A stretch of 64,000 bases of DNA from Bacteroidota bacterium (GTDB lineage: Bacteria; Bacteroidota; Ignavibacteria; OLB7): NCBI GenBank assembly GCA_018266795.1, contig JAFDZV010000043.1, forward strand, positions 94,005 through 158,004, written 5' to 3'. Both the position numbers and the translations under genes were made by a program. The notes beneath the pieces are model-generated. The model did not search any database, was not told the origin of the DNA, and worked only from the letters and a program-made list of their open reading frames with translations. Position 1 is the first letter of the stretch, and each line of letters begins with the position of its first letter. Below are positions 9,701 through 21,300 of this stretch, in pieces.

Positions 9701-12700
9701 CCTCAGCACGCCGTGGCCGTTGCCGGACGTTCACATCAACGTGAACCTCTGCTGGCACTTCAACGACACGCCGAACCGCAACGAGATCGGAATGCTGGAG
9801 CCACCGGACGACTCGCAATTCAACGTGGGGGCATGTCCTTCGCCGGACATCAAGCTGCCGGCGAAGGCGGTGCACATGGTCACCAACGAAAGCTTCCCGC
9901 TGAACTTCCTGAAGCGAACCTACACCTGGTACGACGATCCCCCCGGCGGCTCGCCGGATGTTTCGATTCCGATGCCTGGAAGTTCGGAGTGGGCCGGATC
10001 GTTCGATCGCTTCGCCATCCCGATGGACAGCTGGATCGACATCGAATTCACGAAGGGGGTGTCGCCGAATCTGGACAACGACGACATCAAGAAGCTTGCG
10101 CCGCCGCAGACGGGAACGGTGGACTACGAGTTCGTGCCGCCGCAGAAGGGGATCTCCGCTCAGGTGAAGCATACCTACAAGGTGGAGCGGGTGTCGCTCT
10201 ACTACTGCGCGCCAACCGATGCGTCGTGGACACCGCTCGATCTGCTGGGAGCAAGCACGCCGCTCCTGGATCTCGTGGCGCAGACCAACCCGAGCCTGTA
10301 CGCGTCGGACTACGACGCCGCGCTGGCCTGGGCGAAGACGCAGATCGGAACCAACATGAAGTATGGTTTCTGGCAGCTCTCGCTTGCAGACACGCTCACC
10401 AAGCTTCGTCTGCTGGCGCGCACGGCGTTCGAGCAGAATCCGCACGTGAAGCTCACCGAGCTGGGCTTCCCGCCCACGGTGGTTGTATGCCCGCCCACAC
10501 AGATCGCGCTGACCTGCCTGAACTGGACCGATGTGCCGTTGGACACGACGTATCCGGCAAACCAGACAGTGTTCGATCGCAAGCTCCGCTTCACCGTTAC
10601 CGGCGGTTCCGCGTCCGTGGCGACCAGCAGCAATCCCTTCAACATCTCGCCGTCGCTGCGGATCGGATGCGGCAACCAGATCGAGCTTCTCTTCCCGGAG
10701 CCGGTGACGAATGTGCGAATGAAGCTCTCCACCGGATGCGACAAGCTGGTTGTCTCCTACTATCTCGGCTATCCCTATACTCCGAAGCCCGTGGAGCTGA
10801 GCCCCAGCGGCGGTGCGGTTGCGCGCTGGGACATCACGCACGCCGGCGGCGGATCGAACCCGGTTACGGACGATGTGTGGGATCGCCTGCGAAACATCCC
10901 GAGCTTCGTGCGTGCGTTCTGCAGCGGCGCTTCGGTGGATACGGGACTCGACCCTGTTGTTGCGCTGGATACGGTGATGGCGAAGAAGTTCCGCAAGACG
11001 AATCTCTACCTCCGCCAGCTTTGGGGCCTTGCGGCGCCCGATCCCAACGCCGCGTTCTGCGCGCGTCTGCGTGAGATGCTGGAGCTGGAGATCGTTGCGC
11101 TCACCGGTCGCGATCGAGTGCCGCAGTCGCTGAAGGTGAACATCGACAACTTCTATCGCGATGCGAAGCGGTATGCCGAGCAGTACGCGCAGATGGAACA
11201 CGATGCCGGCAACTCTCTCGGCCAGCCGCCCGCCGGGCCCAATGCGTTCTACGAGGGCTGGCTGGACATCATCGCATGCATCGGCAAGGCGTACGACAAG
11301 CGCGGATCGCTGCCGGCTGCTGTTCAGGCATTGCTGCAGCAGATCGATTTCGAGATCGGCCGTCTCTATTTCAAGGTGCGCTATCATGCGGAGCTGCGTG
11401 ATATGCATCTCGATCAGAACGATCCGATCACCGATCCGATGCAGCAGTTGAAGATGGCTGCGGAGTTCTTCGCCATCCTGTCGCTCGATCTGGACGATGC
11501 GAACATTCCCGATGTGCTGATCGAGGAGTTCGATCCCTACTACCAGCGTCTCGATGCGCTGGCGGCCCGGCTTCGCACTGCGCTGCGCGCTGCCGGCGGA
11601 ACAGTGCAGTGTACGGCCACCGGCGCCGTGCCCGCCGGCGACGGCGTGCACACGGATCTCGATCGCTCCACTGCATGCAACCGCCTGCAGGAACTGCAGG
11701 GCATTGCACGCCTCCTGTGCGGCGGCGGCACCGGCCCGCTGGTCAACACCGCCACCGGGCCAACCGTGGGAGCCATCAGCAGCCTCGTCTACGGGTTCGC
11801 CGGCACGATCGAGGCGCTGGAAAGCTATTTCGGCTGGCCTCCCGATCAGTGGACCGATCAGTTCTGCCACGATCTCGGCTTCGCACTCCGAATGGTTGCC
11901 TATGCATGGGCCGTATTCGACGAGCTTCCCGCCGCGCTTCGGTCGCAGGTGCAGGAGTTCTACGGCGCCATACAGAAGCTCGTGGCGGACTACCAGGCCG
12001 CAACCGTGAACGAGGTACTCGATGCGCCGTCCGAGGAGACGGACGAGTTCCTGGGCAGCTGGATCGACACGCTCGCCTGCCTCTGCAGGATGTGCGGATC
12101 GGTTGAAGGTTTCGGCCTGCAGAGCGAGCGCGACTACTTCGTCTCGACCGTGGATCCGGCAATCGACGAGCTGTACGATGCGATTGTCGGGCTCACCAGC
12201 ACCGACGGCCGCTCGCTGTTCGGAACGCAGATGCCTTCGGACGACTGCGCTCTGGTGCAGACCGCGATCGCCTTCATGACCGCGCTTACAATGAACTGCG
12301 GATCGGTGGATGCCACCATGCAGGCCTGGCTGGCGAACGAACTCTCCGGATTCCAGCTGGACTATCTCACTCCGGCCGTGGCAGCGTTCAGAGACGGCGC
12401 GGTTCAACCGTACGGTGCGGTGCTGTGCGACAGCGGTGCGATGAACGGCTCGTGCACAACCTGGATCGATGCGCTGGAGTGTCTGGACATGCTGATCGCA
12501 CGGCGCGCCTATCTGCCGCAGAGCATCATCGACCAGATCGTGAACGACTTCGACGATCTTCTGCTCGACATATCGAACCAGATCTTCTTCGTCTACAACG
12601 ACCTGCTCTCCTGGCCCGCGTTCGATACGCGCATCGAGAACACGGAGTTCGAGGTGCACTACATTCTCGGGCACATCTACGACGACTGCCTGAAGGGGAA

Positions 12701-15176
12701 CGGAGTGAACCCGGCAATCCTGGCGCGTCTGACGAACGGGCAGCTGACGGATATGAACGATCGATACGACGATCTTCGGGGAGTGCTCTCCGGGCTACCG
12801 GCAGATCAGCGCATCGGCCTCTGCAACACGCCGCGTTCGTCGCGAAGCGCGCGGCAACAGGCGTTGATCGAGATCTACCGCAAGCTCTGCAACACACCTC
12901 CGAGCCTTCAGGATCTGTCCGTTGCGCCGCTGGCGGAGATCGTGTTCGCAATCAATCACTCCACCGATCTGCTCGACGAGCTTGCAGCCGCGCTGAATCT
13001 TCCCGCTCCTCCGGTGGGATGGGCGCTCTCGGACTTCACCACCGTGCTGGCGCAGGTGCTCCAGTTGCTGGTGATCGGGTACGGCGCGGGGGACACGCTT
13101 TCGCTCTCGCTGGAGTCGCGCATGAACGACTTCTATGCAACGATCAAGGCCGCCACCGATGCCTATGCGGGCGGCTCCTCCAATCCGCTGGCCGGATGCC
13201 AGACAACCTGCGACTCGTTCCTCGACATGCTCTTCTGCCTTGCAAACGTCTGCCGGTACCGGCGCTATCTGCCGTCGGCGGTTTTCACCACCGACCCGCT
13301 TTCGCTGCACGTGAAGGTGAGCCCGCATCTGGTGAACCTTGCACAGAAGGCATTACTGTGGGGCGATCTCCTGAAGCTCGAGAGCATTCCGAACCGGAGC
13401 ATCGATCGCTGCGGCAAGGTGCGGGTGATCGCGAGCTACTTCGGCGGGATGGCGTTGAACTACGCGAACGTATCATCGCTCGAGGCATTGTTCGGATCGT
13501 ACGACACGCTCCGCACCGCGCTGGCAAGTACCAGCCTCGACAACGCGCGCGGCAGCCTCTGTCCGGTTCCCGTGGATACGGCCTACGATCCCCTGCGCAA
13601 GCGCGACAGGATCGGCGGCGGAAGTCTGGGAACGCCGGTGGAGTACAACGACGGCAGCAAGCCGATCGACCGGATCGTGATTGCTCCGGTGGGATGCCCC
13701 GGCACGAACTGCGCAACCTATATCCACGAGATCTGCTGGCTCAGCGCTCTGGATCTGGAGTACAACGACAACCTCCCGGACGATACGGTTGTGCTCGAGA
13801 CCAACAACTCCGTGATCTACGGCCTGAAGATGCTGACGCAGACGATATGGAGGCCGAACACGCACTATGCCGTGCAGATCGAGACGCGCGAACTCATCAA
13901 CGACGACGCCGGATCGCCGTACCGCAAGGTGTTCACCTTCGGCTTCCGGACGAACGGGCCGATCGGGCATTTCCATGCCTACGACGATCCAGCGCAGACG
14001 AATAATCCGCAACTCTACTGCCGGTACAAGACGCTGCAGGATGCGGACGAGGAGGCGCACTTCCAGTATGCGAACCTGAAGCAGTACATCGACTATCAGC
14101 GGAGCTATCCGAATGCGAACGGCAACATCATCGGCGCGAAGCCGCTCTACTACAGCAACAGCAAGCTGCAGTTGTTCTACGTGGTGGACTATGTGGCCTC
14201 GATGTATTCGCTCTGGAAGGGAATGGGCAACCTCCCGGACACGCGTGCCGGTCTGCAGGTGGTGATTCGCGATCCCGGCCGCCCGGCGGATCCGCAGTAC
14301 GACATCGTGATCGACCCGTTGTGGCACAAGGACGAGAATCCGCACGAGTCGCCGGACAAGCTCACGTTCAAATACATGGTTGCGAACAGCGGCGGATGTC
14401 TGCAGTTCGATCCGATCCAGGTAACGGACAAGCCGCCCGCGCATCAGACGAAGATTCCGTTCAGCCTGGAGCCGCGCAAGCTGTACACGGCGATGATCAA
14501 CGCCCTCATGGATGTCGGGACGCAGACGCGGCAGACACGCGAGGTGCACAAGTACGTGTTCCAGACCTCGCGGTACGCGGACTTCGCCGAGCATATCGGC
14601 AGCTATCAGTTCGATGCGTCGAATCAGGCCCTGTACACCGAGCATGTTCAGGATGCCGATGCCGCGATGGCGCTCGCGATCTTCACCGGTGTGCGCCCGT
14701 CCGGTGCGGACGGCGTTGCCTACGATGCGCTTGTTGGGCAATACGCCGATCCGCTGGATCGCCTGGTTGACGGCGCGTTGAAGCTGGGTGCGCTTCCGGC
14801 GCCGCAGACCACGGAGTTCACGGTGATCAAGAGCGGTACGGGTGGAAGCGAGAAGATCATCGGCATGTTGATCCGCAGCCCGGAGCCGTTCAACGATCCG
14901 AAGCTGCCGCCGTCGGAGATCGCGCTTGGCCTGACGGCAACGCAGTTCCCCGGCACGCCCACGGTGATCTTCGCGAAGGATGTCTCGAGGGTCTTCGCCA
15001 CCAATGCCACCATGAACGTTACTGCCGGAACGGTTGCCTTCCGTTTCGAGTATCGTCTCTACGACGGGAAGCAGTACGGGCCCGCCACCACCATGGTCAA
15101 CGTGGGATCGGCCGGGAATCCGGACTGGCAGGAGGGACAGGTTGCCCCTGTGACGGTATCGCTGACGATATCGTAG
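6744..15176 (+). CDS. Giant protein, beta-rich N-terminus plus Cys/Trp helical repeat array (2,810 aa)
   Basis: It starts with ATG (MEQQKFYP) and has no signal peptide or membrane segment. Roughly the first 1,000 residues are beta-rich and repetitive (many K/G/T/D turns, strands such as FYFSTTRGIGFD and GISLPKFW-like blocks) and resemble, from memory only, DUF6603-type giant proteins. A middle region (about nt 9,800-11,000) is mixed beta. From about nt 11,080 to 13,430 there is an array of helical modules with W-x3-L-x-C-L/I and C-x6-8-A-x-C patterns, shared with the next gene. The C-terminus contains Ig-like beta domains (IDRIVIAPVGCPG to FTFGFRTNGP, about nt 13,660-13,960). The gene lies 147 nt after the subtilase and 148 nt before the third giant gene. 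Function unknown. Size, lack of signal peptide and company suggest a structural or cargo component of an exported or particle-like machine; this is inference. Confidence 0.8.
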   Translation: MEQQKFYPAMSTLINVDDLPPFLGFLKDQLGTLLDTTFFKNLQHSRSGKGGRAFYSLTLLRYDRIGFTIPGTDIEIDLDSPANSTFTEIPVTLAYQWGIIDLLGSFKLESFTDDAKQLFSMLLRKFDIDPMKVVQQAVDHYAQIPGQLDKFLHDVNTHFGVSIPVPGSGTPQQQLQQAIADLEDELGIPAMEAVYAVYIATITDLKSAVRRIEQLFSDVFNGRSVTTFLKDLLVPKVDATLKTSIDVKFPRTILVPVDANDDPKPGTVQSTLTVGNVDFYFSTTRGIGFDATFQGSLDRSMIGTTGLIIAFDGVKLDLSTTTNIPEATADGRGPDFVGVFVKSAEISLPKFWKTKPDAQRPADTTKWARILAKNVLIGTGGLSGQFSLQSTTDEPVLETWFGQRDASGSDPGDKGFGIALDRFDISFHQGTITKSDIQGTLTIPGLKLANGSPGQVRVQVSIDKNGFKISGTFPDVTLGIPDIFNFTFNKLGLGKEGKRFFVEVAGRLDVIAQIPALNQRFIEKPIDIQKLVIWSDGEFDFQGGSIVLPTIAPLKVGPVELSVTALHFGRDRQPFNGAMREYKFIGFDGGVKSGPGGVDARGEGIKFYFTVDNDLFGGSGNRFLRVETIRIDLRIPGEATPETAALLLKGYISMKNPTTVSPGGVSQTRALTEYAGGVTFRLPRLEMGGGAELRMIPSLGAFLVDAHLELSTPILLGTTGLGIYGFRGVFGNKYVLDKPADTAWWEFYKKPELGIHPEKFTQKDGFSIGAGVSLATAADSGTTFSSKLFFMLSVPTVFLLEGQAAILSKRIGLDTTDDPPFYAVIAIQPGVGVEAAFGAHMKIPQSSGDVLTLDATLEMAFFFGRASAWYVNIGRDQPESKRVHATILKILQGWSYFMLASSGIKAGAGVEWKFEQDCGIAKVGLGASLEVGGRVSFKPVQLGGWINLQGYAELRVFGIGFRLSVKANLSAEAPHPFVICGSFELSLSTPWPLPDVHINVNLCWHFNDTPNRNEIGMLEPPDDSQFNVGACPSPDIKLPAKAVHMVTNESFPLNFLKRTYTWYDDPPGGSPDVSIPMPGSSEWAGSFDRFAIPMDSWIDIEFTKGVSPNLDNDDIKKLAPPQTGTVDYEFVPPQKGISAQVKHTYKVERVSLYYCAPTDASWTPLDLLGASTPLLDLVAQTNPSLYASDYDAALAWAKTQIGTNMKYGFWQLSLADTLTKLRLLARTAFEQNPHVKLTELGFPPTVVVCPPTQIALTCLNWTDVPLDTTYPANQTVFDRKLRFTVTGGSASVATSSNPFNISPSLRIGCGNQIELLFPEPVTNVRMKLSTGCDKLVVSYYLGYPYTPKPVELSPSGGAVARWDITHAGGGSNPVTDDVWDRLRNIPSFVRAFCSGASVDTGLDPVVALDTVMAKKFRKTNLYLRQLWGLAAPDPNAAFCARLREMLELEIVALTGRDRVPQSLKVNIDNFYRDAKRYAEQYAQMEHDAGNSLGQPPAGPNAFYEGWLDIIACIGKAYDKRGSLPAAVQALLQQIDFEIGRLYFKVRYHAELRDMHLDQNDPITDPMQQLKMAAEFFAILSLDLDDANIPDVLIEEFDPYYQRLDALAARLRTALRAAGGTVQCTATGAVPAGDGVHTDLDRSTACNRLQELQGIARLLCGGGTGPLVNTATGPTVGAISSLVYGFAGTIEALESYFGWPPDQWTDQFCHDLGFALRMVAYAWAVFDELPAALRSQVQEFYGAIQKLVADYQAATVNEVLDAPSEETDEFLGSWIDTLACLCRMCGSVEGFGLQSERDYFVSTVDPAIDELYDAIVGLTSTDGRSLFGTQMPSDDCALVQTAIAFMTALTMNCGSVDATMQAWLANELSGFQLDYLTPAVAAFRDGAVQPYGAVLCDSGAMNGSCTTWIDALECLDMLIARRAYLPQSIIDQIVNDFDDLLLDISNQIFFVYNDLLSWPAFDTRIENTEFEVHYILGHIYDDCLKGNGVNPAILARLTNGQLTDMNDRYDDLRGVLSGLPADQRIGLCNTPRSSRSARQQALIEIYRKLCNTPPSLQDLSVAPLAEIVFAINHSTDLLDELAAALNLPAPPVGWALSDFTTVLAQVLQLLVIGYGAGDTLSLSLESRMNDFYATIKAATDAYAGGSSNPLAGCQTTCDSFLDMLFCLANVCRYRRYLPSAVFTTDPLSLHVKVSPHLVNLAQKALLWGDLLKLESIPNRSIDRCGKVRVIASYFGGMALNYANVSSLEALFGSYDTLRTALASTSLDNARGSLCPVPVDTAYDPLRKRDRIGGGSLGTPVEYNDGSKPIDRIVIAPVGCPGTNCATYIHEICWLSALDLEYNDNLPDDTVVLETNNSVIYGLKMLTQTIWRPNTHYAVQIETRELINDDAGSPYRKVFTFGFRTNGPIGHFHAYDDPAQTNNPQLYCRYKTLQDADEEAHFQYANLKQYIDYQRSYPNANGNIIGAKPLYYSNSKLQLFYVVDYVASMYSLWKGMGNLPDTRAGLQVVIRDPGRPADPQYDIVIDPLWHKDENPHESPDKLTFKYMVANSGGCLQFDPIQVTDKPPAHQTKIPFSLEPRKLYTAMINALMDVGTQTRQTREVHKYVFQTSRYADFAEHIGSYQFDASNQALYTEHVQDADAAMALAIFTGVRPSGADGVAYDALVGQYADPLDRLVDGALKLGALPAPQTTEFTVIKSGTGGSEKIIGMLIRSPEPFNDPKLPPSEIALGLTATQFPGTPTVIFAKDVSRVFATNATMNVTAGTVAFRFEYRLYDGKQYGPATTMVNVGSAGNPDWQEGQVAPVTVSLTIS
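11080..13430 (+). repeat. Alternating Cys/Trp helical repeat array in the second giant protein
   Basis: A-type modules (aromatic or Cys, 2-3 residues, W/F, x3, L/I, x, C, I/L) occur near nt 11,250 (FYEGWLDIIACIGKA), 12,049 (FLGSWIDTLACLCRMC), 12,450 (SCTTWIDALECLDML) and 13,206 (TCDSFLDMLFCLANVC). B-type modules occur near 11,676 (ACNRLQELQGIARLLC), 11,862 (FCHDLGFALRMVAYAW) and 12,242 (DCALVQTAIAFMTAL). A longer C-type module (IEIYRKLCNTPP, near 12,860) also has counterparts in the third giant protein. Helical content is inferred from the sequence pattern. Confidence 0.6.
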
Positions 15177-15194
15177 TTGGAGATGGCTCCCGGG

Positions 15195-15236
15195 CGGCCG
15201 CACGACGTAACGCGCCCAGCGTTCTTCGTGCGGCCG
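15195..15236 (+). other. Hairpin between second and third giant genes
   Basis: CGGCCGCACGA (15195-15205) pairs with TCGTGCGGCCG (15226-15236), a perfect 11-bp stem, with a second small stem (AACGC/GCGTT) inside the loop. There is no T-run. It lies directly after the stop of the second giant gene and 88 nt before the third start, so it may act as an attenuating or mRNA-protecting stem rather than a full terminator. Confidence 0.5.
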
Positions 15237-15324
15237 GGGCGCCGCCGCATGGCATCCCGCGCGTCGGGCGCGAGGTGAGCGGCAACACGCAATTCACTCT
15301 GAACACCATTCCACAACGAACGAT

Positions 15325-18300
15325 ATGAGCCAGCAACAGATAGCGTTATGCACGCTGACAGGGATCACGTACCTCGGTGCCGATCTCGGCAACCAGTTCA
15401 CGATCACCATCCAGGCCAACGGTGAGCAGAATCCGTTTCAGGTTCAGATCCCGGTTGGCGCCAATCAACCATTCAACGACCATCTGACCGGGGTGCAGCA
15501 GCAGGAAGTTCCTGTGGCATTGAACATCCCCGTCAGCATCACCGTATCCGGAATTCACGCCGGGCATCCGGTAAACGGCAACGCCAGCATGACGTTCACG
15601 GTTGCAACGGACCCGCCGGAGCAACAATTCTCGCTGCCGGTGAACATGTTCGAACCGGAGTCCGGCAGCGCGACCCTGATGTTCACCTTCAGCGTGATCT
15701 ACCGTGATCCGCCCGTGTGCTACGATCCCGAATGGCTCTGCCGCAATCGATTCAACTGGGCCGTCTGGCAGCGATGGCTGTGCCTGGGCTGGGACAACCT
15801 GGTGGACTTCTATACGCTTTCGCCGATCGTCTCGCTCGATCAGGCTTTCACGGACAACGCGCCGCATCTGCAGCGGCTCAACTCGGAACTCGGCCTGGGA
15901 TACACGCAGCCGCCGGTCGGCGCATCGTTCGCCGACCGGCAGGACTTCACGTTCGATACGACGATGGCGGCCGCGACATCGGTATCGACTCTCACGTGGG
16001 CGCGCCGGTATATCATCGACGACTTCGCGGAGCAGGTGGATGATCTGATGTTCGATTACGTGGTGCTGGTATACGACCGGCTTCCGTTCTTCGAGTTCGA
16101 TCTCTGCAGACGCTGGCGCCAGTTGCTGGACTGCTATTGCCGGTTCTGCCGGCACCGTCTGGAGCTTTCGCCCGAGGCCGTAGCGATGTACGATTCGCAG
16201 GCGGCGCCGCAGATCGATGGTCTCTACACCCAGGTGGCGAACATCGTGCAGACCGAGGCGGTTGATTACTTCATTCTGCCGAACATGGGGATCAACTGCG
16301 ACAAGCTCTTCTACATCGTCAGCTTCTGGGCCTGGTGGTGCCGCCGGTGCACGATCTGGATCGGGCTGCCGGTGTGGGCGCCGCCGCTCGATCCGTACTA
16401 CGATTCGCTGTACACGATTCGGGATTCGATCAATGCCACGCTCATCGGGCAGGGATGGAACTTCTGCAACCCACCAGAGAACGACTTCTGTTCCCGCTGG
16501 GGAAACGTCCTTACCTGCCTCAGGCATCTGTGCGACAACCTCGCGCTGCTTCCGCAGTCGCTCATCGACGACATCGAGAGCACGTTCGGCACGCTTGTCC
16601 GCAGCACCTATCAGGCAATGGGGCTCACGGGGATATCGCAGACGCCCGGCATCGCAAATACCTGCGCCATGTTGTCGAAGATCAAGGGTGTGATCGACTT
16701 CATGTGCCCGGAGAAGGCCGTTCCCGGAAATCACGCGCGGCGCAGCTCGCTGGACGATCTTCTCGTGCAGATGGAGGCGGCGCAATCCGGCTTCACTGCC
16801 CGCCACGCAAACATCTGCGATCCTACGGTGCCGATGACCGATTGCGGTGACTGGCAGGGGATCATCTCCTGTCTCTCGAACATCTGCAATCACACGATCG
16901 AACTTCCGGCGGACATTGCCGCCACCGTTCTCTCCCTCTTCGGTTCGGTGATCGATTCCATCTTCGCGATCGCATTCCCCGGGCAGGGAGGAGCCAGCGC
17001 CTCGCTGAGCCAGCTCTGCACCAAGATCGCGCAGCTCGCCACCTATTTCGCCGGCGTGTGCTCCAGCGGCCAGATCGATCCCGTGAAGAAGCTCGCGCTG
17101 GACGCATATCTGGGAGCTCTGCGCAGTGCCAACACCTCGCTTCTGGCGGATTACCCGCAGATCTGCCAGGCGACCGTGACGGTTCCCGGCGGCTGGTGCG
17201 ATGAGTGGTACGACAAGCTGAACTGCCTGAAGCGCATATGCCGGAAGTCCGGCCAGCTGGACAGCTCGGTCATCACGGACTTCGTCAGCACCTTCGGGTC
17301 GGTGATAGACCGGTTGGACTGGCTGAGCGACGGTCCGGTTGGTTCGTACCAGGCGAGAACGATGACGCTCACGAGGATCTGCGAGGCTCTGGATCGAATC
17401 CTGAAATACCTGCAGGAGATCTGCGGCAACGGTACGCTGGACACCATACGGAAGCTCCGTCTGGACGAGGAGCTGGCACAGCTTCGCACGCTGTACGATG
17501 CATTCCTTGCGGAGTATCCGGATATCTGTATCGAGGCCGATACGTTCTGCGATACGTGGATGACGATGCTGGACTGCCTTGCGCGAACGTTCGATCGCTG
17601 GTATGAACGCCAGGACGATCAGAACATGATCGACCTTGCGAACGCAGTCCTCACGAGCATCGGAGGCACCGTTGACAGTGCCTACGTCATTGTGTTCGGG
17701 GGCGGACCCCAGGGATATTTCCCCACGGATCTGGACCAGCTTCGTTACGAGCTTCTCGGGTTGCTGGAGTGGTTTGCGGACCGGTGCGCCTGCTGTGGCG
17801 GTACGGTAACTACGCAGCAGCGTGCGCAGCTTCAGGCTTCGCTCATTGCGATGCAGAGCCATTACGATCAGCTTGCCGAGTGTGACGCGGGCTGCACGGT
17901 TTCGCAGCTCACGCTCACCACCGGCCACTCCGCGTGGATGATCACGAAGGCGGACGATGCCGTGCTGGACGCGCCGCGCGCGCCGCACGTGGTTACCGGA
18001 ACGTCCGGCATCGGGACGCCGGTGAGCGGTGCGGAATGGATTTCGCCGCGCGAGTCGGCTGCGGATCCCATCGAGGGAATGACATTCTTCCAACGGTGCT
18101 TCTGTGTCTGCACGGCAGGCACGATGCGCATCCAGCTCACGTATCTCGCCGACGACTATGCCACGATCTACGTGGACGACACGGAGCTGGATCATCCCAC
18201 CGAATCGAGCATGCACAGCTCGAGGTCGCTGGATCTCACGGTGACCCTGAGCGCAGGCAGGCACTGCATTCGCGCCGAGGTGCGGAACTCGCCGGCGTAC

Positions 18301-21300
18301 AACATGGCGTACTGCTGCGCCGGCACGATCACGGCGGTGAGCGCAACGCTCACGAGCGATACGTGTTGTGCAGGCGAGGGAGCGCCGATCCCGCTCTGCG
18401 ACACCGTGCCGCTGTCGTGCGAGGAGCTGGTTACACTGCCGCGCCTCTATCAGTTCCTCTACTGTTCGTCACGTGCGGCTAACGATCCCATCTACTCGAA
18501 TGCGGCATTCACCGCCATCGCGAACGCCATCAGCTGTTTCGAGGGGGTGCTGCCGGAGATCATCATCAATCTGGGCCTCACACCGGGCGACGTGCCGTGG
18601 CTCGGCAACGGGTACAACAACCGCCTGCAACGGATCATCCAGGTGATGCTTGCAGCCTATGCCAACTTCGGGCGTCTGAGCGCGCTGCTGCGGCACAGGA
18701 TCGGCTGCTTCCACATGCTGCTCCGCACCAACGTTGCCACGCTTGCGCTTACCGAGGTGGACCGCCCGTCGCCGTGCAGCGATTCCTGCGGCACCTGTAC
18801 ACAGTGGATCGATCTTCTCTCCTGCCTCTGCTCGATCTGCACGACGCGTGCCGACCTCGGGGCAGGGCAGAGTTCGCTTGCCGCGCAGATCGACACGCTG
18901 GTCTGCACCAACATGAGTTCGCTCTACGCCTGGGCAACCGGGAGCGGCGCTGCGGGCGTTCCGCTGGTGACCGTACCGGCTCCCACCGCGTGTTGCGACC
19001 GTCTGCGGCCGATCATGCAGGTGATCGCGCATCACTGCCTCTGCTGCACCGGCATGGACTCCGGCATTGCGGCTCAACTCGGGGCGTACTACACATCGGT
19101 GAAACCGCAGGTGGACGGCGTGGTCTCCGTGCTCGCCGGCGCCTCGCTGCTGCCGTGCGAGAATGTCTGCATGGACCGCCGCACGCTCCTCGAGTGTCTG
19201 GTGAAGCTCTGCCTTCGCAGAGATCAGTTGACGTCGAGCCAGCAGTCGCGGTTCGATTCGTTGTTCGCCTCCTCCAGTACAGCGCTGTACTACGCTCTGT
19301 TCCAGAGCATGCCGGGGAGTTCCCCGCTTCCCTCCGATGTGTTCGGCACAACCTGCTGGACGCTCCTCACCATCGCGCGGCAGTTCGGCTGGATCTGTTC
19401 TCCGTACTACGTCTGGAGCCCGGACCAGCGCGCGGATGTCGACGATGTGTTCGCCACGCTCTCCGCCAATTACGCAACGTATCTGGGTGAGCTTGCCACT
19501 GCCGGCGTGCATTTCTGCAGCGACAGCCTCGACCTCTGCGGACGGCAGGCGGGCATCCCCGATCTCTACCGGACTCTCTGCGAGGTTGCTCCCAACACCG
19601 CGCTCGCGCCCATCGCGGCCATCAACGCCATGCTGGGGTGTTTCAAGGACGATATTCCCGCATTGCAGAAACGGCTCGGCCTGGCGATGACGTCCTATCC
19701 AACAGGCGGCAGCTTCAGCGACCGTCTGGAGATGGCGGCGCAGGTTGCGGCGATCGCATACTCACGCTACGCGGAGCTTGCACCGGTGCATTGCCTCGCC
19801 GTGGATTTCTTCTACGGCATTCTATCGTCGCAGACCTCGCGCTATGCCGGGCTGATTGCCGGCGATCTGCCTCGTGCAGCAACCACGATGAGCAGTTATC
19901 GCGCTCAGTGGATCGAGTTCCTTACCTGCGCATGCCGTGCGTGCGACTTCGTTGCCGGGCTTTCCTCCGCTGACCGTGTTGCGTTCGCCACGATCGTGAC
20001 GCTGGTGGAGTCGCCGGGGAGCGTGCTTGGAACGGCGATTGCGACGCTCTACACAACGGTGCTCTCGCAGTCCTCGCTGCTCGGGCTTCCGATCGTGAAC
20101 GACGCGTGTGCAACGGACACCTGCCGCAAGCTCAGGATCGTCACCAGCTTCTTCGACATCTACGGTCTGCGGCTGAGCGATCCCGCGCCCTCGGTGGTCA
20201 CCGCGTTCGCGGCATCCTTCGAGTCCGTTCGCGATGCCGTGGTTACGCTGCGGGGCGCCCTCCTCACCGCCGGGCACAACGTCTGCGGCGACGAGAACAC
20301 GGACTCCACGATCGTGCAATCCGGTTCGCTCTACATTCAGGCTGCCGGCTCCAGCAGTGCCGATGGAAGCGTGCGGGGAGTTCATCTCCGATGGACGCTC
20401 ACGGGCGACCTGGTGCATCATCTTCCCAAGAGCAACCTGGCCAAGCCCGGAACCGCCTATCACGGAACGAACGGATTCAACAAGACGAACGACTTCGTGA
20501 CGATCTATCGTGCGCCGTACAATCCATCGGACCGTTTCGTGGCGGAGATCGACTTCGCGGCGATGGTGCCGCAGATCACCGGAAGCATCGGCGGCGGTGT
20601 TACATGGACGTTCAGCAACGTGCGCGTGGATTCACGTTTCCCGGATGCCGTCACAACGGTGACGATCGACTTCGAGTCCGGACTGTATCCGGTTGCGATA
20701 CCGGGCACGCCGAACACGGCGCATGTGCAGGCGGTGCTCGCGGCCTACACCGGCGTATACAGTGCGGCCGCGATTCCGAAGACGATGTTCGCGTTCGAGG
20801 TCGTGCCGCAATCAACCGGCGGCACGCCGCAGACCCAGTTCGAGGCGATCTCGCGCAACGACGATCCGGAGGCAACGGAGCCGGAGTTCCTCTCCTGCCG
20901 CGAGACGTACATCGGCCTTGCATCGCCGCATCGCATCACCAGCGAGGCGATCGACAGCGTTGACTTCAAGTGCACGAATGCAAAGCCCTCCCGCATCCGG
21001 CTGGAGACATTCGAGGACTTCTACATCGGAACGAAGCGCCGGTATCTCTGGAAGAGGATCGGCGATTTCGGGCTCTCCACCGATTCAACGGAGGTGTACA
21101 ACCGCCTGGAGGATACCAGCCGCTATACGGTAGACGGGCAGTGGCCGCGGTTCGACTCGTCTCCGGCCACGCTTGCAGCCGGAGTGATGCGCATGAACGT
21201 GGCGAACTACCAGGACCGCTGGGAGCCGGGCGCGGCGCACAATCGCCATCCGGAGCAATCCCTGAGATCCGCGGTGGTGCAGTACCTGGACTTCAGCAAG

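Noticed and set aside
6732..12674. 1,980-codon frame on the minus strand
   Set aside because: Antisense to the second giant gene, same shadow composition, no domain or start signal.
15346..18264. 972-codon frame on the minus strand
   Set aside because: Antisense to the third giant gene; shadow frame. The 867-codon frame at 21085-23688 is rejected for the same reason.
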